Assembly: GCA_025937755.1 (NCBI GenBank)
Contig: JAICQR010000006.1
Coordinates: forward strand, 1 to 44,093
Source: Gemmatimonadales bacterium
GTDB lineage: Bacteria; Gemmatimonadota; Gemmatimonadetes; Gemmatimonadales; GWC2-71-9
DNA length: 44,093 bases
Direction: 5' to 3'
Both the position numbers and the translations under genes were made by a program. The notes beneath the pieces were generated by a model that had not been told where the DNA came from, did no database searches, and saw nothing but the letters and a program-made list of their open reading frames with translations. Positions within the stretch are counted from its first letter, which is position 1; each line of letters opens with the position of its first letter. Below, in pieces: positions 16,475 to 25,150 of the stretch.

Positions 16475-16893
16475 AGCGATCCCTCCTCAGCCAGCCTGGC
16501 GCCGAGCAGTGAGAGGTCCAGCAGGGGGATGAGTGCATCTTCGTACCGCAAGACCGCTCGCGACCACGGCACCGCTCGATCCGCCGCCACCGCCATCGGG
16601 TCGCCCTCGATCACCTGATCGGCGTGGTCCACTTCCAGGCAGATCCGGCGGCCGTCGGCGTTGAGCACCACGGCCATGGGCGCCACCGTGAGCTGGGCGG
16701 CCCCGGGCACCAGCAGCCGCGCAAGCGACAGTACCGGGACCAGCTCGCCCCGGAAGGTGGCGACGCCGACCAGCGACGCTTCCCGCGCGGGAACCGGAGC
16801 GACACTGCCGGCATCCGCCACCAGCTCGAGGCCGAGCACCGGGAGCCCGAAGGCGCGCCCCCCCGCGTGCACCAGCAGGAACGACTCGCTCAT
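16471..16893 (-). CDS. Short, divergent CheW-domain protein
   Basis: The 140-residue product has the CheW plan: [20 protein letters not shown], then [21 protein letters not shown] and [15 protein letters not shown]. It is shorter and more divergent than the next cheW, with the usual VNLRG-type loop replaced by ATFRGE. The overlap with the cheB stop is ATGA. It may be a second coupling protein for another receptor set or a structural array component. No receptor gene is in the window to decide. Confidence 0.85.
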   Translation of the reverse strand: MSESFLLVHAGGRAFGLPVLGLELVADAGSVAPVPAREASLVGVATFRGELVPVLSLARLLVPGAAQLTVAPMAVVLNADGRRICLEVDHADQVIEGDPMAVAADRAVPWSRAVLRYEDALIPLLDLSLLGARLAEEGSL

Positions 16894-17969
16894 GCGGCGG
16901 CCATGCGGCTGAGCCGCTCGACAAGAAAGCTGCCGATCGCCGTGATCGACAATTGCACGTCGGCACCTCCCGACACCCTGGCAGCATTGGGCATTCCGTA
17001 TACCACTGATGTCTCGCGGTCCTGGGCAACACCCAGCCCGTCTGCAGCCCGAATCGCGCGCATGCCGTCGGCGCCATCCTTGCCAATGCCGGTCAGGACC
17101 ACAGCAATGGCATGCTGGCCGAAGGTCGCGGCAACACTGCGGAACAGTGGATCCGCGGCGGGCCGCACGCCCCAGACCGGCGCCGAGCGGTCCAGCAGGA
17201 TCGCCGGGCCGTCGCTCCGGCGCGTGACTGTCATATGGTAGTCCCCCGGCGCCACGTATGCCGTGTCTTCCAGCACGGGAGTCGCATGCTCGGCCTCCAC
17301 TACCCGGAGCATGCTCTGGGCGGCGAGCCGCTCGGCGAGGGTGCGAGTGAAGCGGGGCGGCATGTGCTGCACGATGAGCACCGCAGCACCCAGCCCGGTG
17401 GGAAGCCGGGGAATGACCTCCATCAGGGCACGCGGCCCACCGGTGGACGCGGCCAGCGCCACCACCCTGCGGGCGCGGTCCGGCAGTGCGCCAAAGCTGC
17501 CCGACGGCACCGGCGGCCGATGGGGCCGGGCGAGCGGAGCGAGACGAAAGAGCTCGGCATGCTGGGCGGCGCGGAGGGCCGTGAGTACCCGCTGACCCAG
17601 GCGTTCCGACGTCTCCCGGCTTCGTTCGTCTTCCTTGGCGACGAGGTCCACAGCGCCGAGTTCAAGCGCGCGGATGGCGCCGGCAGTGCCGGGCCCTGCA
17701 TACGCACTGACCACCACCACCGGCCGGGGCGCCTCCGACATGATGTAGCCGATAGCTGCGAGGCCGTCGAGTTCCGGCATCTCGAGATCCATGAGCACCA
17801 GGTCAGGCGCCAGCGCATGGACCTTCTCGATGGCGTCCTGGCCATTCCGCGCAGTGCCGGCGACGGAGAAGTCGCCCGACTGCTGCACTGCCTCCGCCAG
17901 CAGCCGCCGGAAGAACGGACTGTCGTCCACGATCAGGACCGAGCGTCTGCTAGAGCTGCTGGCTGCCAT
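16890..17969 (-). CDS. cheB: Protein-glutamate methylesterase/deamidase CheB
   Basis: Response-regulator methylesterase that removes methyl groups from chemoreceptors for adaptation. The 359 residues have an N-terminal receiver domain with the acidic pair D15/D16, phosphoacceptor D61 in VLMDLEMP and K112, then a linker, then the catalytic domain with ASTGGP (Ser175), the histidine in VQHMP and the aspartate in [11 protein letters not shown]. All catalytic residues are present, so the enzyme should be active. It overlaps cheD by 20 bp and the next cheW by 4 bp. Receptors to be demethylated must be encoded elsewhere. Confidence 0.96.
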   Translation of the reverse strand: MAASSSSRRSVLIVDDSPFFRRLLAEAVQQSGDFSVAGTARNGQDAIEKVHALAPDLVLMDLEMPELDGLAAIGYIMSEAPRPVVVVSAYAGPGTAGAIRALELGAVDLVAKEDERSRETSERLGQRVLTALRAAQHAELFRLAPLARPHRPPVPSGSFGALPDRARRVVALAASTGGPRALMEVIPRLPTGLGAAVLIVQHMPPRFTRTLAERLAAQSMLRVVEAEHATPVLEDTAYVAPGDYHMTVTRRSDGPAILLDRSAPVWGVRPAADPLFRSVAATFGQHAIAVVLTGIGKDGADGMRAIRAADGLGVAQDRETSVVYGMPNAARVSGGADVQLSITAIGSFLVERLSRMAAA

Positions 17970-18435
17970 GCGCCACCGACGAGACCACTACGCTCCCATC
18001 AGCAATCGTGAACGTCACTGTCCGGCCGAAATCGCCGCCCACCGCCTCGCCCATGACCGGAATCTCGTGGTGGAGCAGCACGGTGCGAGTCGCCACCAGG
18101 TTGCGCTCGCCCATCTGGATTGTCCCGGGCGCGGCCAGGTTGGCGAACATGCTGGCACCTCCGGCAAGACGGGCCTCGATCCGGTGGCGGTCGGCTCCGA
18201 GTTCGGTCATCGCCGTCAGCAGCGCCGGGACCGCGGTCTGGGGGACGCGTGCCGGGCGATGGGTCGCGGATCGCGCGAGCGCGGGCGAGGGCAACAGTAC
18301 GTGCGCCAGGCCACCGACACGCGCGGCCGGATCGTGCAGCACAATGGCCACGCAACTCCCCAGGCCAACGGTGACGAGCGTAGTGCCGGCTGTGGCAGCG
18401 CGGAGCTCGGCGACGCGGACGTAGAGCTTGCTCAT
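17950..18435 (-). CDS. cheD: Chemoreceptor glutamine deamidase CheD
   Basis: CheD deamidates glutamines on chemoreceptors and in many species binds and stimulates CheC. The 161-residue product has the catalytic cysteine in GLGSCV (Cys28) and the histidine in GGLAHVLLP (His45), both conserved, and LAGGASMF and [14 protein letters not shown] typical of the family. It lies between cheR and cheB with overlapping ends (ATGA with cheR, 20 bp with cheB), and a cheC lies about 10 kb upstream in the same locus, so a CheC-CheD pair is likely. Confidence 0.95.
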   Translation of the reverse strand: MSKLYVRVAELRAATAGTTLVTVGLGSCVAIVLHDPAARVGGLAHVLLPSPALARSATHRPARVPQTAVPALLTAMTELGADRHRIEARLAGGASMFANLAAPGTIQMGERNLVATRTVLLHHEIPVMGEAVGGDFGRTVTFTIADGSVVVSSVAHGSQQL

Positions 18436-19250
18436 GCGGCCCGCCGGTAGATTCGCTCGCGGGTATCGAGCATCGTCAGCTGATCGCGAGCGCCGCCCAG
18501 CAGCGTTTCGACCTTGCCCAGGACCAGCAATCCGCCGGGCGAAAGATGGCCGGCGAAGCTCTCAAACAAACGCTCCTGCATCGGACGATCGAAATAAATC
18601 ACGACGTTGCGGCAGCAGATGAGGTCGTACAGTGGCCGCAACGGCTGCTCCCGGGCGAGGTCCAGCCGGGTCACATGCACCAGCCGCCGGAGTTCGGGGC
18701 GGACCTGCCGCCCCGTCGGGGTCTCGACGGTCCATCGCGTCACGAACGCGGGCGGGGTCTCCTGAAATGCCTCCGCCCGGTACTCGCCCGCAGCGGCACG
18801 CTCGAGCGACGCGCGGTCCACATCGGTGGCATCGATCTCCAGCCGCCGAAGCCAGTCGGGGCGGCCCGACTGCTCGGCCAGCTCGGCAACGATCATCGCG
18901 ATGGTGTACGGCTCCTCGCCCGACGCGCAGCCGGCGCTCCACACCCGCAATGCGCCCTCACGCTCGCGCCAGCACGCCGGCAGCGGACCGGCACGAAGTG
19001 CGTCCCAGGTCTCGGGGTTCCGGTAGAACCTGGTCACGTTGATCGTGAGTGCATCCTGGAGGCGGTGCAGCTCGTCGGCATTCCGGTCGAGAAACGCGAG
19101 GTACTCGTCGTAGCTGGCTGCACCGCAGGCGCGCATCCGGACCGCGATGCGCCGCCGCAGGCATTTGTCCTTGTAGACCTCGAGGGACATGCCCGACGCG
19201 GCAGAGAGCCGTCGGGTCAGCCGCTCGAACTCGACGTCGCGGTCGGTCAC
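18432..19250 (-). CDS. cheR: Chemoreceptor glutamate methyltransferase CheR
   Basis: SAM-dependent enzyme that methylates receptor glutamates. The 272 residues start with the helical CheR N-terminal domain (about 1-65), then NVTRFYRNP (71-79) and the SAM-binding loop AGCASGEEPYT (106-116). LICCRNVVIYFD follows in the catalytic domain. I chose the GTG at 19250 because it forms a GTGA overlap with the stop of the DUF4388-TPR gene and gives a normal CheR length. An open frame upstream to 19490 has no CheR character and lies inside that gene. Confidence 0.94.
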   Translation of the reverse strand: MTDRDVEFERLTRRLSAASGMSLEVYKDKCLRRRIAVRMRACGAASYDEYLAFLDRNADELHRLQDALTINVTRFYRNPETWDALRAGPLPACWREREGALRVWSAGCASGEEPYTIAMIVAELAEQSGRPDWLRRLEIDATDVDRASLERAAAGEYRAEAFQETPPAFVTRWTVETPTGRQVRPELRRLVHVTRLDLAREQPLRPLYDLICCRNVVIYFDRPMQERLFESFAGHLSPGGLLVLGKVETLLGGARDQLTMLDTRERIYRRAA

Positions 19251-20866
19251 GAGGCGGCGTCCAGCAGGTCGAGGTTGGCGCGGGCCAGCTGGTGCGCGGG
19301 GTTGAGCTCCGTGGCGCGGAGCCAGCGTTCGCGCGCACGCGCGGTCTCGCGCCGCTTGAACGCGATGTTGCCCAGCTTGAAGTACACGTCGTCGCCGAGA
19401 TCCGGCGCCAGCTTGAGGGCCCGCTCGTACGCGTCGCATGCCTCGTCGTAGCGCCCCGAGCGATAGCAGATGTCGGCCAGGTTCTTCCACAGCTGCGGCA
19501 ACGCCGGCTCCTCCTCGAGCGCCGCACGAAGCAGCTGCTCGGCCTCCTCGACGTGGCCGCCGGCTTCCAGCAGCACCGCCAGTGCGTTCTTCAGGATGGC
19601 GCTGCCCGGATGAGCCTCGACGCCGGCCCGGACGGTTTCGCTGGCGGCCTCAGGCCGGTCGGCGGCAGCATGGGCCAGCGAGGTGGCCCAGAACCACACT
19701 GGCGGCACCGGACGCGGCCCCAGGAGTTCGCGCGCACGCTGCAGTCGCTCCAGCGCGCGGGCATGGTCGCCACGCTTGAGCGCAACGATGCCCCAGCCCA
19801 GCTGCACCCGCGGCTCGTCTCGAGCGCGTGCCGCCGCATCGGCATAGGCAGACTCGGCCTCGTCGAGCCGGTCCAGCCGCTCGAGTGCGTACGCCAGGTT
19901 GTGGAGCGCCGCGGGCCGAGGCCCGCCCTTCTCGATCACTTCGCGCAGGGTCTCAACCGCGTCGGTCCAACGCGCCTGCCGCAGCGCGATCAATGCCAGA
20001 TAGAAAGGTGCTGCGGCTTCCGCCGGCCGCAGGTCGGCCACCCGGCGGAATTCGCGCTCGGCCTCGTCCAGCATGCCGGTGCGGAAGAATGCCACGCCGA
20101 GGTTGCGGTGCTCCTCGACCCGCGCATCCGTGGCGCGCGGCGCCGATGAAGCGGTGGACGAGCCCACCCGGTGCGCGAATCCGGCGGTGATGAGCCCGTA
20201 GAGCGCCTTGCCGGTCTCGAATTCGACCAGGCCCGACTCTTCCATCACCTGCCGGACATCACGGGTGCCGTCGAGCAGCGGCAGGATCAGGGTCTGGGCA
20301 GCGCTCAACGTGACGTCCGATTCCGCGGTGCGGTCCGGCTCCACCCGGAACTGCAGGTCGAATGACGGGATCTTGCGGGTGATCAGTTCCCACTCATCGA
20401 CCCGGCGTGCGCCTTCGAGCAGCAGGCTCTCCGGGTTGATGGACACGAGGAAATCCTCGCGCTCGGGCCGCACGCCGGCCTCGAAGTTGAAGGTGCCGCT
20501 GTTCCAGGTGAAGAGGAAATACACCGCCTCCTCGATCTGGACCCGCATGTAATCCTCGAGTTCCTGGCGCGAAAGCGCGCCTCGCTCGACCAGCAGCTCG
20601 CCGATCTTCCGTTCCGGCGACTGGGCCTGCGCATCGACGGCCTGCTGCAGCACGTCCGGCGCAAGCCGCCCGCGACGTACCAGGAGGTCGCCCAGCCGGT
20701 CGCGCCGGTTGACGATCGACGCGTAGATCAGGCGCCCTTCGTCGAAATAGATGTAGCCGAAGTTCTGGCGGTCGGCGATCGAGAGGCATCCCGACCGGCG
20801 GCCCAGCGTGAGCAGCTGGATCACGTCCGGCAGGCTGGCTTCCTTGAGACTTCCCTTGATGGCCAT
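19247..20866 (-). CDS. DUF4388 (PATAN-type) protein with C-terminal TPR array
   Basis: The 539 residues begin with a DUF4388 domain ([19 protein letters not shown] in outline, then GYIYFDEGRLIYA), followed by the short repeated element LGDLLVRRGRLAPDVLQQAV and IGELLVERGALSRQELEDY, and VYFLFTWNSGTFNFE that closes the domain near residue 150. Residues about 160-250 are a helical linker, and about 265-535 are TPR units. DUF4388 domains are known in PatA-like regulators and surface-motility proteins. The start at 20866 shares one base with the stop of the tandem DnaA-like gene. It is paralogous to the protein at 25143-26297. The ligand is unknown. Confidence 0.88.
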   Translation of the reverse strand: MAIKGSLKEASLPDVIQLLTLGRRSGCLSIADRQNFGYIYFDEGRLIYASIVNRRDRLGDLLVRRGRLAPDVLQQAVDAQAQSPERKIGELLVERGALSRQELEDYMRVQIEEAVYFLFTWNSGTFNFEAGVRPEREDFLVSINPESLLLEGARRVDEWELITRKIPSFDLQFRVEPDRTAESDVTLSAAQTLILPLLDGTRDVRQVMEESGLVEFETGKALYGLITAGFAHRVGSSTASSAPRATDARVEEHRNLGVAFFRTGMLDEAEREFRRVADLRPAEAAAPFYLALIALRQARWTDAVETLREVIEKGGPRPAALHNLAYALERLDRLDEAESAYADAAARARDEPRVQLGWGIVALKRGDHARALERLQRARELLGPRPVPPVWFWATSLAHAAADRPEAASETVRAGVEAHPGSAILKNALAVLLEAGGHVEEAEQLLRAALEEEPALPQLWKNLADICYRSGRYDEACDAYERALKLAPDLGDDVYFKLGNIAFKRRETARARERWLRATELNPAHQLARANLDLLDAAS

Positions 20867-22851
20867 CAGCGCCACTCCTCGATCAGGCGCGCCGGCACAT
20901 CGGGCCACTCCCAGACCATCTTCTCCCGGCTGCGAATGCCACCCGTCACCAACGGCGTCACGCCGCTGGTGCGGGGCTGCACCGTCCGACGGCCACCGCC
21001 CGAGCTTGCGCCGTCGAGCACCTCGCGTGCCAGCGCCGCGCTGGGCGTCACGCCCTTCGCCTCGGCGGCCTGAAGCACGCGCTGCACCGTCCCCAGCGCC
21101 GCGCGAAACGACTCGGCCGGGCGACTGCCGATGATGCCGGGCAGCTCGGGATCCACCTGGTCGAGCCGGGCCGACAGGTGCCGCTCAGCCACCCGCTGGC
21201 GGAGGTCGCGGTCCGGCAAGGGCAGCTCGACCACCAGGCCGCCCTCGAACCGGGTCAGCAGCCGCGGCGCCATCCCCGACAGCTCGGCCAGGGGCACGCC
21301 GGTGGTGAACACCATCTGCCGCCCGTGGTCGTGGAACTCGTTGAACAGCAGGAACAACTCCTCCTGCGAGCGTTCCTTGTCGGCCAGCAGGTGCACATCA
21401 TCGATCAGCAGCGCGTCGGCGCGGCGCCAGCGCGCCCGCCACCGCGGCACGGCGTCCTGTTCGATGGCGGCGATCAGCTCCTCCACGAAGTCGTGCGCGC
21501 CGACGCACGCGACGGTCAGTCCCGCGGCCGCCAGCGCGTTGCCCACGCCATGCAGGACGTGGGTCTTGCCGTTGCCGCTGGCAGCGCTGATGAGCAGCGG
21601 GTTGTAGCGACTGCCTGGCTCGGCGGCTACGGCACGAGCAGCTCGCACCGCCACGCGATTGGTCGGGCTTTCCAGCAGATCGTCCAGCAGCCAGTGGGGC
21701 GATGGCGGCGATGGTGGCTCGAGTCCCTCGCGGGCGCGCTCCAGCAACGCTGCGGCGGCCTCAACCCGATCCGGATCCCGGAGTGCGTGATCACCGGCGA
21801 GATCGGGCGCCACACGCTCGAGGTCCTGGGCGATCTGCTGCAGCCGGCTCACATCGGTCGCGAACGCGGCGAGCGCTCCGTCCGGATCCTGCGGCACCGC
21901 TCCGTTGTCCAGCAGTTTCTCCAGTCGGGTCGTGCGGAAACCTTCGCCGCTCCAGCGCAGCACTGCCTCCGCCACGCGCGAGCGCCACGACTCGACCTGC
22001 TGGGTGACGGTGCTCGCGATCTCCTGGAGAAAGTCATTGAACTCGTCGGTCTCGGCCGGCGCTACATCGCCCTCGGCACCCCGGCCGGCAGCACTCTCCA
22101 CTGTCGCGCCGGAGCGACTCGCGACGAGATCCGCAATGCCTGCCAGTTCCGCGCGCGCCTCAGCCACAGACAGCGGGCGGCCCGCGGCGGATTCAGCCGC
22201 GCTGAGGCGGTTGAGGGCACCGAGCAGCTCGCGCACGTTGTCGAGCGGAATCTCGGCGGCAGCCTCGAGCACTCCGGGCGCGAGATCCAGCCCGCGTGCG
22301 TCGGCCTTGCGGCGCAGGATGGCCACCCGAGTTTCATAATCGGGCGCGCCGACGTCCACCACGAGACCGCCACCGAAGCGGCGCAGCAGACGGTCATCCA
22401 GTGACTCGATGTCGGACGGAGGACGGTCGCTGGCAAGCACGATCTGCCCGCCGGATACCTGCATCGCATCGACCACACGCAGCAGTTCGGTCTGCATTTC
22501 GCGCCGCCTGGCCAGCGCCTGGACGTCGTCCAGCAGCAGGAGGCCAAGCTCGGAGTAGCGCCGGCGATAGGCATCACCCTGCCCCGCCGTAATCGCAGCG
22601 TGAAACGCCTCGACAAAATCGTCGAGGGTGAGGTAGGCCACGGCGAGTCCCGGGTTGATGGCCAGCGACGAGTGCCCGATGGCGCTGAGCAGGTGGGTCT
22701 TGCCGAGTCCTGGTGATGCGTAGATGAACAGGGGGTTGTAGACCGCACCCGGCGACTCCCCCACCGCGCGCGCCGCAGTGGCGGCCAGCCGGTTGCCGGA
22801 GCCGATCACAAACTCCTCGAAGCGAAGCCCTGGATGCAGCTTCGTGTTCAC
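20866..22851 (-). CDS. Tandem DnaA-like AAA+ ATPase without DNA-binding domain
   Basis: The 661 residues carry two DnaA-type AAA+ modules and nothing like the DnaA helix-turn-helix domain IV. Module 1 (about 8-220) has Walker A SPGLGKT (46-52), Walker B LLLLDDV (104-110), sensor 1 SDRPP (141-145), the box VII arginine in LLRRFGGGL (Arg158) and sensor 2 in [12 protein letters not shown] (Arg207). Module 2 (about 390-600) has ASGNGKT (424-430), LLIDDV (481-486), a changed sensor 1 (TTGVP) and Arg534 and Arg583 in the matching places. Between them (about 268-355) is a helical region. The first glycine of the DnaA P-loop is alanine in both modules. It lies between mglA (ATGA overlap) and the DUF4388-TPR gene. 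The sequence suggests an ATP-driven assembly or polarity role; replication initiation is unlikely. Confidence 0.87.
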   Translation of the reverse strand: MNTKLHPGLRFEEFVIGSGNRLAATAARAVGESPGAVYNPLFIYASPGLGKTHLLSAIGHSSLAINPGLAVAYLTLDDFVEAFHAAITAGQGDAYRRRYSELGLLLLDDVQALARRREMQTELLRVVDAMQVSGGQIVLASDRPPSDIESLDDRLLRRFGGGLVVDVGAPDYETRVAILRRKADARGLDLAPGVLEAAAEIPLDNVRELLGALNRLSAAESAAGRPLSVAEARAELAGIADLVASRSGATVESAAGRGAEGDVAPAETDEFNDFLQEIASTVTQQVESWRSRVAEAVLRWSGEGFRTTRLEKLLDNGAVPQDPDGALAAFATDVSRLQQIAQDLERVAPDLAGDHALRDPDRVEAAAALLERAREGLEPPSPPSPHWLLDDLLESPTNRVAVRAARAVAAEPGSRYNPLLISAASGNGKTHVLHGVGNALAAAGLTVACVGAHDFVEELIAAIEQDAVPRWRARWRRADALLIDDVHLLADKERSQEELFLLFNEFHDHGRQMVFTTGVPLAELSGMAPRLLTRFEGGLVVELPLPDRDLRQRVAERHLSARLDQVDPELPGIIGSRPAESFRAALGTVQRVLQAAEAKGVTPSAALAREVLDGASSGGGRRTVQPRTSGVTPLVTGGIRSREKMVWEWPDVPARLIEEWR

Positions 22852-23447
22852 GCCGGCGCCCCTGCCGCCAGGCGGCGCAGCACTGACTCGGAGATTCCCT
22901 TGAGGGTCTCGAATACGCCGCTCCCATGCAGGGCATCGGCACCAAAGCTTTGCACAGCGCGGAAGTTGAGCGCCTCGTCCAGCGCATCACTGGAGAGCAC
23001 CAGGTCGGACGGCAGGTCCTGCTTGTTGTACTGCAGCACGACCGGCAGCTGGCGCACGTCCACGCCCTGCTCCAGCAGGTTCTCCTGCAGATTCTGCAGG
23101 CTCTCGATATTGTCATCGAAGCGGCGGGCCTGGCTGTCCGCCACGAACACCACGCCGTCGGCACCCTGCAGCACGAGCTTGCGGGTGGCGTTGTAATAGC
23201 TCTGACCCGGCACGGTGTAGAGCTGGAACCTGGTGGTGAACCCCGAGATCGAGCCGAGGTCGAGCGGGAGAAAATCAAAGAACAGCGTGCGGTCGCCATG
23301 GGTGGCGAGCGACACCATGCGGCCCCGGCGGCTCTCGGGCACCCGCCCGAAGATGTACTGCAGGTTGGTTGTCTTCCCCGACCTGCCTGGCCCGTAATAG
23401 ACGATCTTGCAGGTGATCTCGCGGGTGGTGAAGTTGACGAGCGACAT
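22848..23447 (-). CDS. mglA: MglA-type Ras-like GTPase
   Basis: Small cytoplasmic GTPase of 199 residues, very close in pattern to Myxococcus MglA, which sets cell polarity for gliding and pilus motility. It opens [20 protein letters not shown] with the P-loop GPGRSGKT (19-26), followed by [17 protein letters not shown] and the MglA signature TVPGQ, where threonine replaces the aspartate of the usual Ras DxxG motif. NKQDLP provides guanine specificity. Roadblock partners lie directly upstream (one-base gap), matching the mglB-mglA arrangement, and the tandem DnaA-like gene overlaps its stop. Confidence 0.95.
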   Translation of the reverse strand: MSLVNFTTREITCKIVYYGPGRSGKTTNLQYIFGRVPESRRGRMVSLATHGDRTLFFDFLPLDLGSISGFTTRFQLYTVPGQSYYNATRKLVLQGADGVVFVADSQARRFDDNIESLQNLQENLLEQGVDVRQLPVVLQYNKQDLPSDLVLSSDALDEALNFRAVQSFGADALHGSGVFETLKGISESVLRRLAAGAPA

Positions 23448-23448
23448 G

Positions 23449-23910
23449 TCAGCGTCCGAAGAGCGCGTGGAGGCTGGCGTTCAGCTCCCGCTCGAAGTTT
23501 TCCGCCAGCACCGGCGCCTGGGTGGTCTCTGGCGGCGCCACGGCCGCAAGCTCGCGAACGAGCTCATCCCAGAAGAGTTGCACCAGCCCCACGCTGGTCT
23601 CGTTTCCGAACACCACCAGCCCGACCCACCGGCCGCGCGGCGTCTCGAATCCTGAAAGCAGCATGCCCTGCTCGCTGCCCTGATGCACCAGCGCGCCGAA
23701 TCCCTGCTGGTCCATGAGCCGGGCCACTTCAGTGGTGGAGGCAACGATCCCTGCGCCGAGCGCGGCCGCCGCCATGACGTCCAGCGAGCGGGTGAAGCCG
23801 TGCTGAGCCACCACCTGCCCTGCCGATGTCATCAGCAGCACCACCCGGGCTTCGCTCTCGGCCAGGAAGTGCTCCAGCGGTGGGCCCACCCAGGGCTCGA
23901 GAGTGCGCAT
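23449..23910 (-). CDS. Roadblock/LC7-domain protein, MglB-like
   Basis: Single-domain protein of 153 residues with a Roadblock/LC7 fold: [18 protein letters not shown], then [19 protein letters not shown] and [21 protein letters not shown]. MglB, of the same fold, is the GTPase-activating partner of MglA. Its position just before mglA (one-base gap) makes it the best MglB candidate of the three Roadblock proteins here. It has a C-terminal helical extension (about 105-153). The start shares one base with the stop of the next Roadblock gene. Confidence 0.87.
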   Translation of the reverse strand: MRTLEPWVGPPLEHFLAESEARVVLLMTSAGQVVAQHGFTRSLDVMAAAALGAGIVASTTEVARLMDQQGFGALVHQGSEQGMLLSGFETPRGRWVGLVVFGNETSVGLVQLFWDELVRELAAVAPPETTQAPVLAENFERELNASLHALFGR

Positions 23911-24260
23911 CAGCCGAGCGCCTGCGCGACGTCGAGCATTTCCAGGCGGGCGAGGCCCAGGTTGGCATCACTCTGTGTGACCGCGACCACCAGCAGTTCC
24001 ACCGCGGCGGCCGGGACGGCGAGCAGGGTGCCCCGCTCCGCATGCAGGTGCAGCACGCGCGGCGATTCCAGGCCCGCTTCGGCGGTGGTGCGGGCGAGCC
24101 GGCCCGCGAGGCTCGCCGCGAGCGCCGCGACTGCCCTGCCATCCACGCCGTCCATCAGCGACTCGGCCACGACCAGGCCATCGGCCATGGAAACCAGCAT
24201 TGCGCCGCGCACGCCGCGTACGGCGCTGATCCGCCCGAGTTCCGCCTGATAGCGACTCAC
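23910..24260 (-). CDS. Short Roadblock/LC7-domain protein
   Basis: The 116-residue product is a bare Roadblock domain: RISAVRGVRGAMLVSMADGL, then AAALAASLAGRLARTT, RVLHLHAERGTLLAVPA and a final helix with LEMLDVAQALG. I chose the GTG at 24260 because it overlaps the preceding stop as GTGA; an upstream ATG at 24407 would add 49 residues read from inside the preceding gene that do not look like a protein domain. It could form a heterodimer with the 153-residue protein or with the TPR-Roadblock protein, as Roadblock domains commonly do. Confidence 0.84.
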   Translation of the reverse strand: MSRYQAELGRISAVRGVRGAMLVSMADGLVVAESLMDGVDGRAVAALAASLAGRLARTTAEAGLESPRVLHLHAERGTLLAVPAAAVELLVVAVTQSDANLGLARLEMLDVAQALG

Positions 24261-25150
24261 GAGGCTCGCTCCAGCCAGCGTCGGGCAGCGGCAGCGGCGC
24301 GATCCGCAATCACCGCCAGCCGGCCGGCGGTCACACTGGCATCGCGCGCCGCAAGCAGCACCGTGTCGGGGGACGGCGCCGCGAGATGCAGGTTGCCGGG
24401 CCCGCACTCGGCAGACAGACGCTGCCAGGTCCCGAGATCGAGCAACCGCGCGGCCCGCGCTGCCTCCCGTGAGACGCCCGAAAGATGGGCCGCCACCGCG
24501 TCGGCGACATCGCGTCCGTCACGGTCGCGCAGCCCTCCACCCAGACGCAGCCCGTTCACGTCCAGCAGCAGCAAGCCATCACGGGACCCCTCGAAGCCCT
24601 CGAATAGTTCTGCCTCGAGAGGAAGGTCCTCTTCATCCTCGTCGAGCTCGAATGGCAGCCCGTCGCGCTGCCGCCGCGTGGGCGCCATCGGCTCGCTTGG
24701 TCGAGCCGGTGGGGGCGCTGGGCTTTCCCCGGCGCCTTCGGAGGCCGCACCGCGCAGGGTGGCTCGCACCGTGGCAATCGCCCGGGCGAGTCCCGGCTCG
24801 TCGCTCCGGGTCCGCGCCATTTCCAGGTGGCGCAATGCCCGAGGAAGGTCGCCGGCCCGATAATAAAGGAAGCCGAGGCCCTTGTGGGCGCCGAGGTGGC
24901 TGGGGTCGCGCTGCAAGGCATCCATCCATGCATCGAATGCGGCTTCGCCATCCCCGAGGTCGCTGTGGATCCTGGCCGCTAGATCGCGGGCATCAGCCAG
25001 CTCGGGATACCGTGCCATGCCGGACTCGGCCACACGCAGTGCAGCCTGCAACTGGCCCCGACGACGCAGGGTTTCGCCCAGGTCGAGAAAGACCAGGCTC
25101 GCCGGGTCGGCAACCAGTTCCGCGGTCATGACACGAATCGACTCACTCAT
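24257..25150 (-). CDS. TPR-Roadblock fusion protein
   Basis: The 297 residues contain an N-terminal TPR array (about 17-130, for example QLQAALRVAESGMARYPE), a proline-rich then very acidic linker (about 138-180, with EDEEDLPLEAELFEG in outline) and a C-terminal Roadblock/LC7 domain (about 185-295, DGLLLLDVNGLRLGGG and NLHLAAPSPDTVLLAARD). It may bring a Roadblock domain to a TPR-bound partner. The ATG at 25150 gives an 8-bp overlap with the preceding gene; a second ATG at 25129 removes seven residues. Confidence 0.82.
   Translation of the reverse strand: MSESIRVMTAELVADPASLVFLDLGETLRRRGQLQAALRVAESGMARYPELADARDLAARIHSDLGDGEAAFDAWMDALQRDPSHLGAHKGLGFLYYRAGDLPRALRHLEMARTRSDEPGLARAIATVRATLRGAASEGAGESPAPPPARPSEPMAPTRRQRDGLPFELDEDEEDLPLEAELFEGFEGSRDGLLLLDVNGLRLGGGLRDRDGRDVADAVAAHLSGVSREAARAARLLDLGTWQRLSAECGPGNLHLAAPSPDTVLLAARDASVTAGRLAVIADRAAAAARRWLERAS

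Noticed and set aside
18432-19490. CheR starting at an ATG at 19490
   Set aside because: This would add 80 residues read out of frame from the DUF4388-TPR gene with no CheR pattern. The GTG at 19250 with a GTGA overlap is preferred.
20866-22851. Replication initiator DnaA or Hda
   Set aside because: The AAA+ motifs are DnaA-like, but there are two modules, no DNA-binding domain IV, and no dnaN or origin-like box cluster nearby. Hda is a single short module.
23910-24407. Roadblock protein starting at an ATG at 24407
   Set aside because: The extra 49 residues are arginine and cysteine-rich and read from inside the TPR-Roadblock gene; the GTG at 24260 forms a GTGA junction.
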